DNA of 64,000 nucleotides from Aphelenchoides besseyi. Its lineage: Eukaryota > Nematoda > Chromadorea > Rhabditida > Aphelenchoididae. The stretch is from contig JAMPIQ010000003.1 of NCBI GenBank assembly GCA_024699855.1, positions 2,108,001-2,172,000 of the forward strand, read 5' to 3'. A model generated the notes under the pieces. It worked only from the letters and a program-made list of their open reading frames with translations. It had not been told where the DNA came from and did not search any database. The stretch's first letter is position 1; every line of letters starts with the position of its first letter. Positions 35,754-47,014 of this stretch are shown piece by piece. The translations under genes and the position numbers were made by a program.

Positions 35754-37927
35754 CTTGATTGCTGTGCAAGTGTCCCAGAAGCTGAAATCGAAAGACAATT
35801 ACAATCGGAAAGGCGATTTACGAAGAAACGATACGCGTTGTTTATCGAAATGTTGATAATGAAATTGATGACAAATCAACGACTTCTTTTGCAAAACCGT
35901 TTCGAAACCAACGAAAAGGCCCACGACGACGCATACAAACGGAAAACAAACAATTTCGATGGGAACACAAAAACACGTCCAAGTCGAGGTACTGGCATTA
36001 AACGGTCGACTTTTCGAAGTGAATATTCGCATCCTATCGGTTGTTCACATTTCGAACTGAAGACCACAGAACTCGAAAAAAACTGTTTTCCATCAACCGA
36101 CCGTTCCTTGGAATCGAACTCTCGTCGATAACCCGCTAGTTAAGGTCCGGCCGTCGCGAAGCGATAAAAAAGTGTCGGAGGATCGTTTCTGTTTTTCTGA
36201 CCGTCAGAAGGCGCAGTCGAAGAAGAAACGTTGGTTTCATGAGCGAAATCGAACGTTCAAAAAGAAACGCCGTCGCAGCCAAAACGCTAGTGAATCACGT
36301 CGTTTGCCAACGGCAGCGTGTGTGGCCGTTGAATCATGACGCTCACGATTCCAAACAAAATTTTCAATCACAACAAAGAAAAGAAATTACATCGAAACCA
36401 AACGATTCAAATGGCGCGCAGACGTGGAAATCAACCAAATTAGCGCTCCAACAGTCGTCGTGTTTTCACGCGACGTGCAGTCGACGGAAAGTTCGTAAAT
36501 TAAACGACTGGCGCAAAAGTTCGGTAGAATTTAAGGCGACAAATTAACTCGTTCGTTAGAGTAGGTGGATCGAAATGTAAACAGATGGGTCACGAACTTC
36601 ATGCAATAAGGACTGCGATAAACATTCAAGCGAAGGAACTTGTTTATCGATGATCGGTACATGAGTCGCGGAATAAGCTCATTGATTTAGACGAGTTGTT
36701 GGAACGCAAAAATCCGATGACTAAGCGATTTACGGAGTTCCCGAAGGGTAAGCGGACAGCATTGACGAGCGAACTGAGATGCCAACAAAAGAGCCGAAAC
36801 GGAACTTTTGACTCACGTGTTCGAAGTGACAAGTCGTAGAGTTGCGATGAAGAGAAGTGAGTTGTTTTTCGAAATCGGGGCCACGAGGCTGCAAAGTGAG
36901 TGGAAATTTCACGTGTTCGTTTTTGTAGAGAGTTGGAAGAGCGACTTCAATGAGTGTGTGTATTCGAACGAAACGATTTCGAACCGTTTTCCTTCGCTTT
37001 TTCCGAAATTTCGTGTGAACAGTTGAGGAAACAAACGAACATACGAAGAACCTTTCCGCTTCTTTTTAACTAGTTAGCAGAGAACGAAACAAAACAACTC
37101 GACGGTGTAAACGATCCGACACGTTCGGATATTCGAGCGATCCAAATCGGCACTTTGTTTCTGACCCATTTAAACAAAACCGAGACGATGAATTTCACTT
37201 TCGCTTAATTTTCGCGAGTTCTTAACATCAACATAAACCGACGACTAGTTGCTGCAAGCAGATCACCTCGGTTGACGCTCAATTATCAATAATAAGCACG
37301 ATCAATCATTCCCTTCTCTCTGACTCATCATTCAAAACCCTATCGACCGATGGCAACTGATGTTGAGCGTTTTTCCGTTGAGTTGCAGTCCATTAAACTG
37401 GAAGGCTTATTTTCGATCTTAACAGACGATTACTCACCACGCAGAAGCAACTGGACAATCAAACGGCAATCCACTGTTGTTTAATTCTCATGGAAATAAA
37501 CATAAAACTGAGCGATGTGTCATTCAAATTCCTTTCTGAATTCGTGGGGATGATTGCTTGTTAGCGGACGAAAATCTCCAACAAGGCTGTTGGAGTTGTA
37601 AACAGAACACAAGAAATGGCTTCTTGTTCTGCGGTACCGAGTCTCGCGAGTTGGAAATAGTCGTTGAACTCGTTTGTTATCATTGATTTCAGTAGCAACA
37701 ACCAAACACTCAAATGCTAACAAATTTATTACAAGCCGTAGGCTCGAACATCAATAACAAAAAAACGTTAAGAAGTGCGTTAAAAGCAAATTGGTCAACA
37801 GTTTGTTATTTCTTCTTCCGCAATCTTGTATTCACCGTAAGATTCTTTCTGAAAATGAAAACCGATTTAATTCTCAATGCCAACAAACAACATGTAAAAG
37901 TTTTTTAGTCGAAATTAGCCGAAAATC
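35754..37927. other. Intergenic, no gene seen
   Basis: About 2.2 kb upstream of receptor copy B. Short open frames at 36239-36547 (plus) and 36808-37026 (plus) have no motif or join. It should include the promoter of copy B and possibly other regulatory sequence. Confidence 0.4.
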
Positions 37928-38950
37928 CTAAGAATTTTTCTCTTGTGGAACGAACTTTATGATTCCGAAATGGACGGCGAAGATGAAGGACAAGCTGATC
38001 GATACCACACCGAAGAGCACCAGACTCTGAGCCGAGTCGCTGTCTGCTTTCTGCTTCTCGGCTTTCTTGATCTTCTCCGTATTCCGTTGTTTCTCCAACG
38101 TTTTTCGTGCTCGATCAACCACCGGTGTGAATTCGGTACGCTGCTCCATACTCTCGCGTATTTGTTCCTCGCTCAACGGCAAGTAGATGCTCGTAATGTT
38201 CTCCAAGAAAATGCACAAATTGGGTTGAGAGCTGAGTTGCAGTTGAAGTTTGTCGTTCGCCAACGGGAGTTTGAGTAGCGGCGCCAAATAGCCGTAAAGA
38301 AGCGCATCCAACGATGAAGGTTTGTTGCCGTGAATGTACTTCGATTCGCCCAACTTCGAGGAAAGCAAATTCAAAGTCTGAAATACAAAAAATAACAACA
38401 TGAAGAGCTTAACGTACATTTGTAGCGTCTTTAAGCAAATCCTTTGGTTGCTTTTTCAGACCGTCGACCAGTCGGTTGGCGGCGTTTCGTCGGGAATTCA
38501 AGAAGAAAAAGTAGTTCGGAAAGCCCATCGTATTAGTGAACATACTTCGTGTCAACGATCCATAGTTGTACTCATCGATCCAGAAGAGATGCTCCTAAAT
38601 TCCGGTTCAATGAAAGAAAAAATCGAGAAACATACCAACGCAGGTACCAACTTTTCGCGTATCAGCGCCGAATAAGCAACACATAAAGATCGCTGTTCTT
38701 GAGTCAGTTCGTAGTCCAAAACAATTTCGCGATGAGCTCCACGAAGATAGTCGACGAACTCATCGAAGTCCGAAATCTTCACATCGTTGTCGACGTAACA
38801 CGGAAGTTTTCCGGTTGGTGTGTCCGACGGTTTGGCGGTTGGAACGACGCGAATATCCGACGCGACAAAACGTGAAACGGCGAGAAACTGCAGTGAAACC
38901 GGATCTAATGACGGAAGATCGAAGAAGGGTGGAAACACGTACATCGTCAT
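37928..38950 (-). CDS. mtx-1: Metaxin, mitochondrial outer-membrane sorting subunit
   Basis: Metaxins sit in the mitochondrial outer membrane, partner the SAM/TOB complex that inserts beta-barrel proteins, and help attach mitochondria for transport. The start at 38950 reads MTMYVFPPFFDLPSLDPVS, which resembles the metaxin N-terminus. The thioredoxin-like half follows (GKLPCYVDNDVKISDFDEFV), then a GST-like C-terminal half, with blocks KYIHGNKPSSLDALLYGYL and APLLKLPL that are typical of the family, and a C-terminal anchor (VLFGVVSISLSFIFAVHFG) ending VPQEKNS. Three or four introns of about 45-55 bases interrupt it. I favour metaxin 1 over metaxin 2 because of the C-terminal anchor. Confidence 0.88.
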
Positions 38951-39232
38951 GACTTCAGGATAACTTACATAGTATCGATAGTCGTACGAAAACGACAACT
39001 TGGTGGCCAAATTGAGAGTAGCAACAAAGTTGATGGTGATCGATTTTTTCGCTTTGTTTCCATCTCAACATTGAGGTACGTCCAACAAGCGTCAGTCATT
39101 TCATTCTGTTTATTTCCAACACACCCGACAAACCATGAAGGCACGAGCATACAAAAGAAATAATCGAAAGTAAAAAAATGCTTGAGATACGATGATTAGA
39201 ACAAGAGGGAATCATCTTAAACAATGAAGCGT

Positions 39233-39963
39233 TTAAGCAGCAATTTCGGGTGCAGCAAGAGCTTCTTCACGCTCGTTCTCACCGTCTTCTGGTTGTGCTA
39301 AAATGGAGAGTTTGCGTCGGGTTTCGGCAGACTTACGCGGCGGCATAAGATTATCTTGGTCTGTCCATTTGATTTGGAAATTCGTGACACGAACATCTTC
39401 GATCGAAATGACGCGTTCCAACTGCAATCACACACAATCGAATCGGCCGGCTTAGCATTCACTTACCATGTCCAATTGCGGTTTCTCCGGTGGTGTTTCA
39501 CGCAGCTTCTCGTCGATGTAAACGTGCGAAACGAAGAACGCGACACGTGAGAACATGTTTCCACGATACGAACAGCGAAGAAACAAGACCGCAACGTCGG
39601 TCACATCCTCCTCGCGAACCTTCGAATAGTCTGGTGGATCAGAAGCCTGGAAATCGGGCTTCAGAAAAACATGAAGATTTCGAAAGCTTACATCGAACAA
39701 AAACTGATGTTTTCCAACTTGCAGCGGTCCAACTTCGACGGTATCGAGCACTTGATCGTGTGTACGTTCACCATCCCACGCCATCGCAATCTCCCATTCG
39801 ACCTCTGCAATTGAAACGAAAATAAACGAACAGAAATTGCGAACATACCATCAGGAAGCTCTTCGTAGACTTCGAATGTGATCTTCAGTTTGATCTGAGC
39901 ATCTAATTTGGTCCGAGTTTCCACGGGTTCAACGCTCAGCAGTGCAATACGCGGAGATGACAT
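39233..39963 (-). CDS. asf1: ASF1 histone chaperone
   Basis: ASF1 carries histone H3-H4 to CAF-1 and HIRA for nucleosome assembly in the nucleus. Exons join from MSSPRIALLSVEPVETRTKL (start 39963). Family blocks are LKITFEVYEELPD, EVEWEIAM, DQVLDTVEVGPLQVGKHQFL, VAVLFLRCSYRG, RVAFFVSHVYIDEKLRETPP and FQIKWTD. The core has the usual length of about 155 residues. A short acidic tail follows (EDGENEREEALAAPE). The divergent neighbour PGAP1 starts only 235 bases away. Confidence 0.95.
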
Positions 39964-40198
39964 TTCAACGAGCTCAATCGAAATCCAAGTTTTACAAGTT
40001 GAGTAAACTGACAGATCGAAGAAAAAGCCACAAATTTCGGGCGGCAACTTTCTTGGCGCGACGAATGTTTTCCACCGAAAAGCCCCGAGTTCGCACCGAT
40101 CGAGCCGATTTCATGGCGGCAACTATTTTCGCTTCTAATCGTAGCGATCTCAGCGGATTGATTTCAATGTAAACTATTTGGCTTACTGTTCATTGAGA

Positions 40199-43117
40199 AT
40201 GTTTTTCTATCCGAAGTCGTTCTTCGAATCGGTTGTGGTTTTGGCGATTTTAATCGGAACACTTCTGCATTTTCGGAACTCTTTTCACAACAGTTTGGGT
40301 CGTAATGATTGTGAGATGACATACATGTGGAGACAAATGGCTTTCATGGTGAGCACACTTATTTCCAGTCTTCTTTTTGACATCACAACTAATTTCCACG
40401 CTTCTCGATTTCTTAACATTTTGCTTCGATTTTGTTGATTTGCCGTTTCAGGACGTGGGTTTTAAACCAAATGATCGCTACTCGTTGTTTTTGTATGGCG
40501 AAGGATTGTATGCACAAAAGTTCCTGTGAGTATTGGTTTCTAGGTTTTGCTGTTCTCTGTCTTCTTTTCACTTTGAAGCTCATTAGTCGGATTTCATTGG
40601 CCGATTTAGGAACACTCATTACGTGGACGGTCTGCCGATTATCTTCGTTCCCGGTAACGCTGGATCGGGAAAACAGGTTCGATCATTGGCCACAGTGCTG
40701 CAGAATAAGACCGAGAGTCGAGCAACAAAATTTCACTTCGACGTTTTTGCTGTGGACTTCAATGAGGTGAATTCATTTGATTTCTATTTATTGAATTGTT
40801 GTTTCAGGAATTTTCTGCTCTTCATTCGTCCTATCTTCTCAATCACACTAGATTTCTGCACGATGCCATTGAACACGTGTGGAAGATGTACGCGAAGAAG
40901 CCGCCCGGGATCGTTCTGTTCGGACATTCGCTCGGAGGAATTGTTTCACGTTTAGTTTTAGAAGATTCGGAGATTGAGAAGAAAATCTCTCTCATATTCA
41001 CGATTGCAACACCCTTCAAAGAGCCGCGTAAGCCTAACGCTTTTGATTGCTGATGTGAGCTCTTGAGTTTCAGCGTATCCGATTGACAAAATGATTTTGC
41101 GATTGTGGCGACAAGTTCACGCACTCAATTCGACTGTTCCAGTGATTTCTGTTGATGGTGGATTGAGAGATGAGTTGATTGCACCCGAATGGACACACGC
41201 ACCGTTCGCTCAACATTCGACTACCGCCGAAATCGACGACGTTTGGGTTGAAACTGATCATCGGAGTATCGTTTGGTGCAATCAATTTGTAAGGTTCGGG
41301 GATCGGAAATGTTCAAAATTAGAGCGTTTTGTTTTAGACAAAACTCGAGATTTCTGTTTGATTATGCTCGACATTTGAAAACGTTTCGTGAAGATTTCGA
41401 ATCACTTTTTGTTAAACACTTTAAAAACGCTAACCAATATGGCAGTCCAACGATCGTTACGAACTCTTCAACGTTGGCATTCATTGAGCCTGGACAGTGT
41501 AATCCACAGGTGAGAAACAACTGTTCATCAAGTCTTGAATTCAGTTTTCAGTGTCCAACAGAAGGGATTTTAAAGTGGAATGTTGAGTTTAACAATCGCA
41601 TTTTGGTGGTCATTTCGAATGTGTACACACAACAATTGACGTTGAATGAAACAATCGTTGGAAATTATCACAAATGTGGAAACTCAAGACTTTGTCTTGT
41701 TTACCAAAACGAGCCGAATGATGCGATTTTGGATTTGAAATACAAAAACGTTTGGGTTTGTACTTCATTTTTGAATTCAACGCTAATTGGCAATGTCTTC
41801 AGGTTTTCGATGAGCAGATAAACAAACGATTGACACTTTCTGCCTACGACGGGCTGTTTTATCTCGAATCTATTTGGACGTCTTTCGATTTTATTGGCTT
41901 TAAGAACGTGCCGCTGGTCTTTTCGAATCCATTTTTCGTCTACAAGATCACTGTGAACTCCACCGAGCCGTTAGAAAGTGTTGCATTCGTGACTCCGCAA
42001 TATCGACGGGTTGCAACGCGAGTTAACGGTTCAGTTGAATGGAAACTACGAGCTTTCATAGAAGACCAATTTGTGTATTCATATCTCGAGTTTTTTGGAA
42101 GAAAGAATGCAAAAGTGGATATTCGAGTCAGTTTGGACGTGGTTTATACATTATTAAAGGTTAGTGTTTAAATCAGAGCTTCCTACTGATCTTTGTTTGT
42201 AGTTATTGCGAACCACGCGAGAACTGATTCTTCCTTTCTTGGTAATCACTTTCTCTCCGTTGATTCTTGACGAGCTGTTGAGATACGAACGAAGTATAGG
42301 CCGGGATCTAACAATATTGTATTGTATATATGGTTTTGTGCCTGCCATAACGTACGTAAAATTTAAGTAAGTTGTCAAAACAAGCATTTGAGTCCTTTTT
42401 GTAGAACGAATGACTCCATGCTAACGAGCTTCGTATTTGTCGTGAATATTTTTATTCATCTGTTTGTTCAATCGGTTAGTGTGATCATCGACTCCATAAA
42501 CAAAATAACATTCAAACGGTAGGTATATTCTTTATATCCTTCTGAAAAGTTTGTTTCAGTTGGTTCTCCAATAGGTCTAACAAATTAGTACGATTTTCTT
42601 TTCTTATACTCCAAACACTCACTTTTATCGGCTGTCCGACTCACGCGTTTCCACCTTTTTTTATCGCTATTATGGGCTTTATCTTCCAGGTTAGTTTGAA
42701 GCTTCTATCAATTCAACTGTTTCGTTTTAGCACATGAACAAACAGATTTATGCTTCCAACATGACTGTTAACGAGGGTATGGGTCCGACTATTCAATTTC
42801 TTGTGCTCATTCTTCTCTTACAATTTCCATCCGGATGGGAGTTTGGGTTTGGATTTGTGAACTACAGACAATGCGAGTTCTCTTTCACCGATTTCCACAT
42901 TCCTGCTTGGGCCATCACTATCTTATTCGTTCTTTGGGATTGTCCTCAGAACTGGAAAACATTTCCACTTGTGCATCGACTCTGCTTGTTTCTTCTTGTG
43001 ATTGCCGCGATTGTTGCCAACAATCCCACGCATTTTGGAAGTTGTCTTGATGACTTGAGTGCAATATGCATTGCTTTTGCCATTACGCTTTTGTATTACA
43101 GATACAATCGTCTATAG
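40199..43117 (+). CDS. PGAP1: PGAP1, GPI inositol-deacylase
   Basis: PGAP1 removes the acyl chain from inositol of GPI-anchored proteins in the ER, a step before export. The N-terminus MFFYPKSFFESVVVLAILIG is a membrane segment, then luminal motifs MTYMWRQM, FKPNDRYSLFLYGEG and YVDGLPIIFVPGNAGSGKQV match the family. The catalytic serine lies in GHSLGG (around 40925), with the following LVLEDSE region typical too. Several N-glycosylation sites follow, and the C-terminal part is hydrophobic with at least six membrane segments, ending LLYYRYNRL. About twelve exons join with introns of about 40-60 bases. The 3' end lies 220 bases upstream of LSM4 on the same strand. Confidence 0.92.
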
Positions 43118-43337
43118 ACGCTCATGCCAAAACGGCTATTTCTTGTGCATTTCGAACATATCACTTTGCTAGCCATTTATTTTTTTCGTATATGCATTTT
43201 AACGTATAATAAACGATTTTAAGAAAGAAGAGAATTTGCCGATAAGAGATTACATCCCATTTCTCAGAATATCTTCGAAGTTTGTTTGGCTTCTGAAACC
43301 TGATCTTAGATCCTCCCAACTTGTTTGTTCTACAATT

Positions 43338-43861
43338 ATGGTAGTAAGTTTACAAGCTTTGTTGCCTTTCTTTGAACCATTTTCAGCTTCCACTTTCTCT
43401 TCTCAAAACCGCGCAAAATCATCCGATGCTCATCGAATTGAAAAACGGTGAGACCTACAACGGAGTTCTGATCTCCTGCGATTCGTGGATGAACGTTCAT
43501 CTTCGTGATGCGATTTGTACTTCAAAGGTTTGCAAATTTTTGCTGTTCGTCTAACAATTGTTGAAGGACGGTGATAAGTTTATGAAGATCCCCGAAGTTT
43601 ATGTTCGCGGTGCCACGATCAAATATCTTCGTATTCCTGAAGAAGTAGGTCAATTTGTTTTTGTTGGTAATTGATGCTGTTTAGGTCGTTGATTTGGTCA
43701 AGGAAGAAGTGAAACAAGTGCGCGCTAATCAACGTGATAACCGTCAAGCCAAAAAGAATTTCAATCGCTTCCAACAACAACAACGAGGCGGTGGTGGAAA
43801 TGCTTCTCGTGGTGGTGGACCTCGCAATCAAGGAAATCGACTCAACCAACAACGGAAATAA
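43338..43861 (+). CDS. lsm-4: LSM4, Sm-like protein of U6 snRNP and decapping ring
   Basis: LSM4 is a subunit of the LSM2-8 ring that binds U6 snRNA and of the LSM1-7 ring in mRNA decay. The first exon is only six bases (Met-Val), joined to [20 protein letters not shown]. Sm motif 1 ([16 protein letters not shown]) and Sm motif 2 ([16 protein letters not shown]) are clear. The C-terminal tail is Gln-, Arg- and Gly-rich (RGGGG, RGGGPR), typical of LSM4. Four exons, introns of about 43-50 bases. PGAP1 lies 220 bases upstream on the same strand. The intervening AATAAA near 43208 probably ends PGAP1. Confidence 0.96.
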
Positions 43862-44271
43862 ACTATCGACCTCTTTATTGTTGTCATTTCACAAGTGTTT
43901 TCGATGTTCAGTAAAATAAACGCGAACAACCAATGAACTTCATTTCAATAACGATACTCTACGCTAACACTTACTTTCGGGTAGTCAAATTCATGGTTGA
44001 CTTCATTTCTTGAAGTTTGTATTCAAATGGATGTGCAAACAAGTGTGAACATTTCCATTAACCATCTCTCTGCATTAAACGTTCTTTCTGGTCGAAGAAA
44101 GCGCCGAACTACAGGGTTTGTAGTCTGTCGGGTTCGCGATAGCCGACCGCACAATTCGATCGACTCCGAAATTCGTCTATCGACTTAAATCAATAAGGAG
44201 AATTGAATCTTTCCAATTGGAGTAAATTTTAGTAGCTCGTGGTTTTCTTCATTATCCAACGGTGTTTAGAA
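43862..44271. other. Intergenic between LSM4 and PEX13
   Basis: No coding signal. AATAAA near 43916 suits the LSM4 mRNA end. Bases 44263-44269 read GGTGTTTAG, ending two bases before the PEX13 start, which looks like a spliced-leader acceptor. Confidence 0.5.
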
Positions 44272-45500
44272 ATGTCGGGGCCTAATAGCGGCGAAGCTCC
44301 ACCACCTCTTCCTCCACCAATTGCTCGACCAATGAGCTATGGTCCAACATCATATGGAGTCGATCCCTATTCACCGTACAATACAACCCCTGCATTTGGA
44401 TCGCCATATGGAAATCCATACGGAATGAACAGCTATGGAAATTATGGCGGGATCTATGGATCGGGATTGTGAGTTCGATTTTATGCGAATTTTCAAATGA
44501 TCATCTAGATATGGACAATACGGTGCGAATTCAATGTATCCGGGCCAATCACCGGAAAGCAATTTTGTTCGTTTGGCCGAGGGTTTGTTTCATTTAACGT
44601 TATGTCAACATGTGTTTTTGTAGAATCGTCGAGAAATGCGTTTCAATCAATTGAATCGGTTGTTAGTGCCGTTGCTTCCGTTGCAAATATGTTGAACTCA
44701 ACTCACAATGCGGTTTTCAGTTCGTTTCGTGCCGTCATCGGCGTTGTTGAGCAGTTTAGTATCTTGAAAAAACAAGTAAGTTTCTTCAGTTCAATTTTGT
44801 GTGTTTGATTTTACGCTTAGATGACCGCGGTTCTCACATTCACGATTCTTCGATGGCTTCGACAGTTTTGGAGGAAACTGATGGTTTTCCTGCGACTGAA
44901 GCCCGTGAATTATGCGATGACAACTGACGCGTGGACCGACGCTACTTCAGGTTGGAAACTTTATTTGGATTATTGAAAATTGTACATTTACAGTTCATTC
45001 ACCAACCGGAGCGTCAGGCACATCATTCGGAATCAGTTGGCCGGCAATGATCTTTTGGTTGAACAAACAGCTTGATAACCATTAACCACAAGGTTTTCAG
45101 GTTAGTCGCTTTGGGCGGTCCGTATCTAATTTACAAGTGTGTTTCTCAAATGGTTCAAAGTATCGAAGAGAAACAACGTTGGGCCACTGGAGCGAGTCAA
45201 CATCACAACGCTAAAGCGCTCTACGATTTCAACGGTCGAACTCAACAGGAACTGAGCATTCGAAAGGGCGACCGACTTCGCGTAGCTCCCCGAGAAGAAC
45301 AACCGCAAATTAACGGCTGGTTGCTGGCGAGTAGTGAAAATGGCAAAGAAATCGGTCTCGTACCAATCAACTACGTCGAAGTAATAAGGCAAACGAGTGA
45401 AACACCTCCACGCTCTGGAAGCCCGACTTCATTGCCCACAACAAACGAATACCCGGCAACAAGTCGAATGGCAAATTTCGAAGCAGCCTTCACAAACTAA
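44272..45500 (+). CDS. prx-13: PEX13, peroxisomal docking protein
   Basis: PEX13 anchors the docking complex for PEX5-bound cargo in the peroxisomal membrane. The start MSGPNSGEAPPPLPPPIARP leads a Pro/Gly/Tyr/Asn-rich N-terminus (SPYGNPYGMNSYGNYGG), typical of PEX13. The middle holds two helical regions (VVSAVASVANMLNSTHNAVF and AVLTFTILRWLRQF) and a membrane segment around MIFWLVALGGPYLIYK. The C-terminus has an SH3 domain: AKALYDFNGRTQQELSIRKG, then INGWLLASSENGKEIGLVP and NYVEVI. The acceptor just upstream of the ATG suggests trans-splicing. Six exons join with short introns. Confidence 0.95.
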
Positions 45501-45705
45501 CTAACGAAACTGCTGATGAAATGTCGATTGTGCGCAAACTTAACTTTTCGTACATACTTGTTTGTAAATTTGTTATGATAAACCAAAATTAAAAGTTTAT
45601 CGGAAAATGCGTTCAATTGGCAAATAATCTCAAAATGAAACGATGGCATTGAGGATGTACATTGGAGCAAAAGATTATAAACAATAATGAAGTTCTTCGG
45701 TCTTC

Positions 45706-46220
45706 TTATCCGGCGTTGATGGCGTCCAAACCGTTTCGAATTCGGTCGCTGATCGTTTGTTCACGATGTCCGTTGCAAAGGTCAGTTGAACAGCAGCAGA
45801 TTTCGTTGCCTGAATATAAATTGAAGAAGCTGTTGAAAGCTAATCACTTACGACTGCCGATGGTGCCTTGACCGGTGCAAGTATTACGACTGAGCTGCAA
45901 AAACACATATTAACACTGAGCATAGTTAACAAATGAGTAGATGAGCAGTAAAATCGCACTTACCATGCAACGATAAGTCGAACAACCGGCCAACTTTCCC
46001 TTGATCAACGTGTTCACATCTACGAATTCCGGCGTACAAGATCCTTTTTTTGTAACTCACCTGCACTCATCTTGTAACACGAGTCGCTATCCTTGGAACA
46101 TGTTTCAGTTTTTGTTCCAACCGAACGACCTCTGATGATGGCAAATCCCGTGTAGCATTCCAAAGCCTCCGTAGAGTAGAAAAACAAAGCGACAACCAAA
46201 ACGGTCAGAAGAACGCGCAT
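45706..46220 (-). CDS. Secreted Ly6/ET-type cysteine-rich protein
   Basis: A small secreted protein. The start at 46220 gives a signal peptide (MRVLLTVLVVALFFYSTEAL); an earlier in-frame Met lies at 46277. The mature part begins CYTG and carries Cys in the order C-x(18)-C...C...GC...C, then C and finally the block CCCSTDLCN. That ending is the mark of three-finger or ET-type modules, which bind receptors or other proteins outside cells. Four exons join with introns of about 45-80 bases. The tail RIRNGLDAINAG may be only a helix; no GPI signal is evident. Partner unknown. Confidence 0.75.
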
Positions 46221-47014
46221 TTTTGTTGTTCGACTAAAATCGTGAATGAGAAGAACGGTTGAGAGACAAGCGCGCAAATGAACACGACCGATGACTCAGC
46301 TTCACAGACCGCGAGGACGAAAGGGTTGTCAACAATCGAATCGCAGAGTAAACTACCGGTTCTATCGGGTGCAGGCAAAATAACGTTGAAAAGACCGAAA
46401 ACGTGTGATTCGATTAGAACGCAGCTGTTCGCTTTGTTTTTCAATTTTATGTCGAGCAGTGTGATCAATTCGTTTGGATTAAACGGAAAATAGACGCTGA
46501 GCTTTGGCTTGGACGCCCAAACGACTTCGTTCAAAATAATCGAAGATCATGAGCTTCCACAAGACCAATAAACAACGTTCGATTGTCGTTGTTGAAATTT
46601 ACGATCGAAAAACAAACGACGATGATCTTTGAACCAGCACGTAGAGAGCGATGAATCATAAGGAAAACAAACCTGAGATCACAAATAACTCACCATTTGC
46701 CTCTGAAGTCCCCCAGGATTTTCGATGAGCATTCAAATCGACAAAATTCATAGTTGAGCTTCAAAACTTCTGGATCCCAACAGTTCAAACACATTAATCA
46801 GAAAAAGAGATAAAAAACATCTCTGAAGGCAAACTCGGTGCTTTCATCAAAATTCACGACGAAAACTTCGAAGGCGCTCGAATTCGTTTCAAAATGTTTT
46901 TGCTGTTTCGAGTCACCAACGAGTTAAAGAATTTGTGGATTCACGGGTCTTCGGCTACTCGCTTTAATTCGAAGGTTTCTGAACTTTAACTGTTTTTATT
47001 TCTTCAATTTTCTA
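46221..47014. other. Divergent intergenic region
   Basis: Region between the Ly6/ET-like gene (minus) and RTEL1 (plus). A 71-codon plus-strand frame at 46278-46493 and a minus-strand frame overlapping 46205-46534 have no motif. Between 46830 and 46980 a short coding-like segment (FEGARIRFKMFLLF) has a faint look-alike near 55835; I could not connect it to a gene. Confidence 0.35.

Noticed and set aside
36100..36180. A tRNA-like stretch with a possible B-box word.
   Set aside because: It cannot fold into a cloverleaf by eye and lacks matching A-box spacing.
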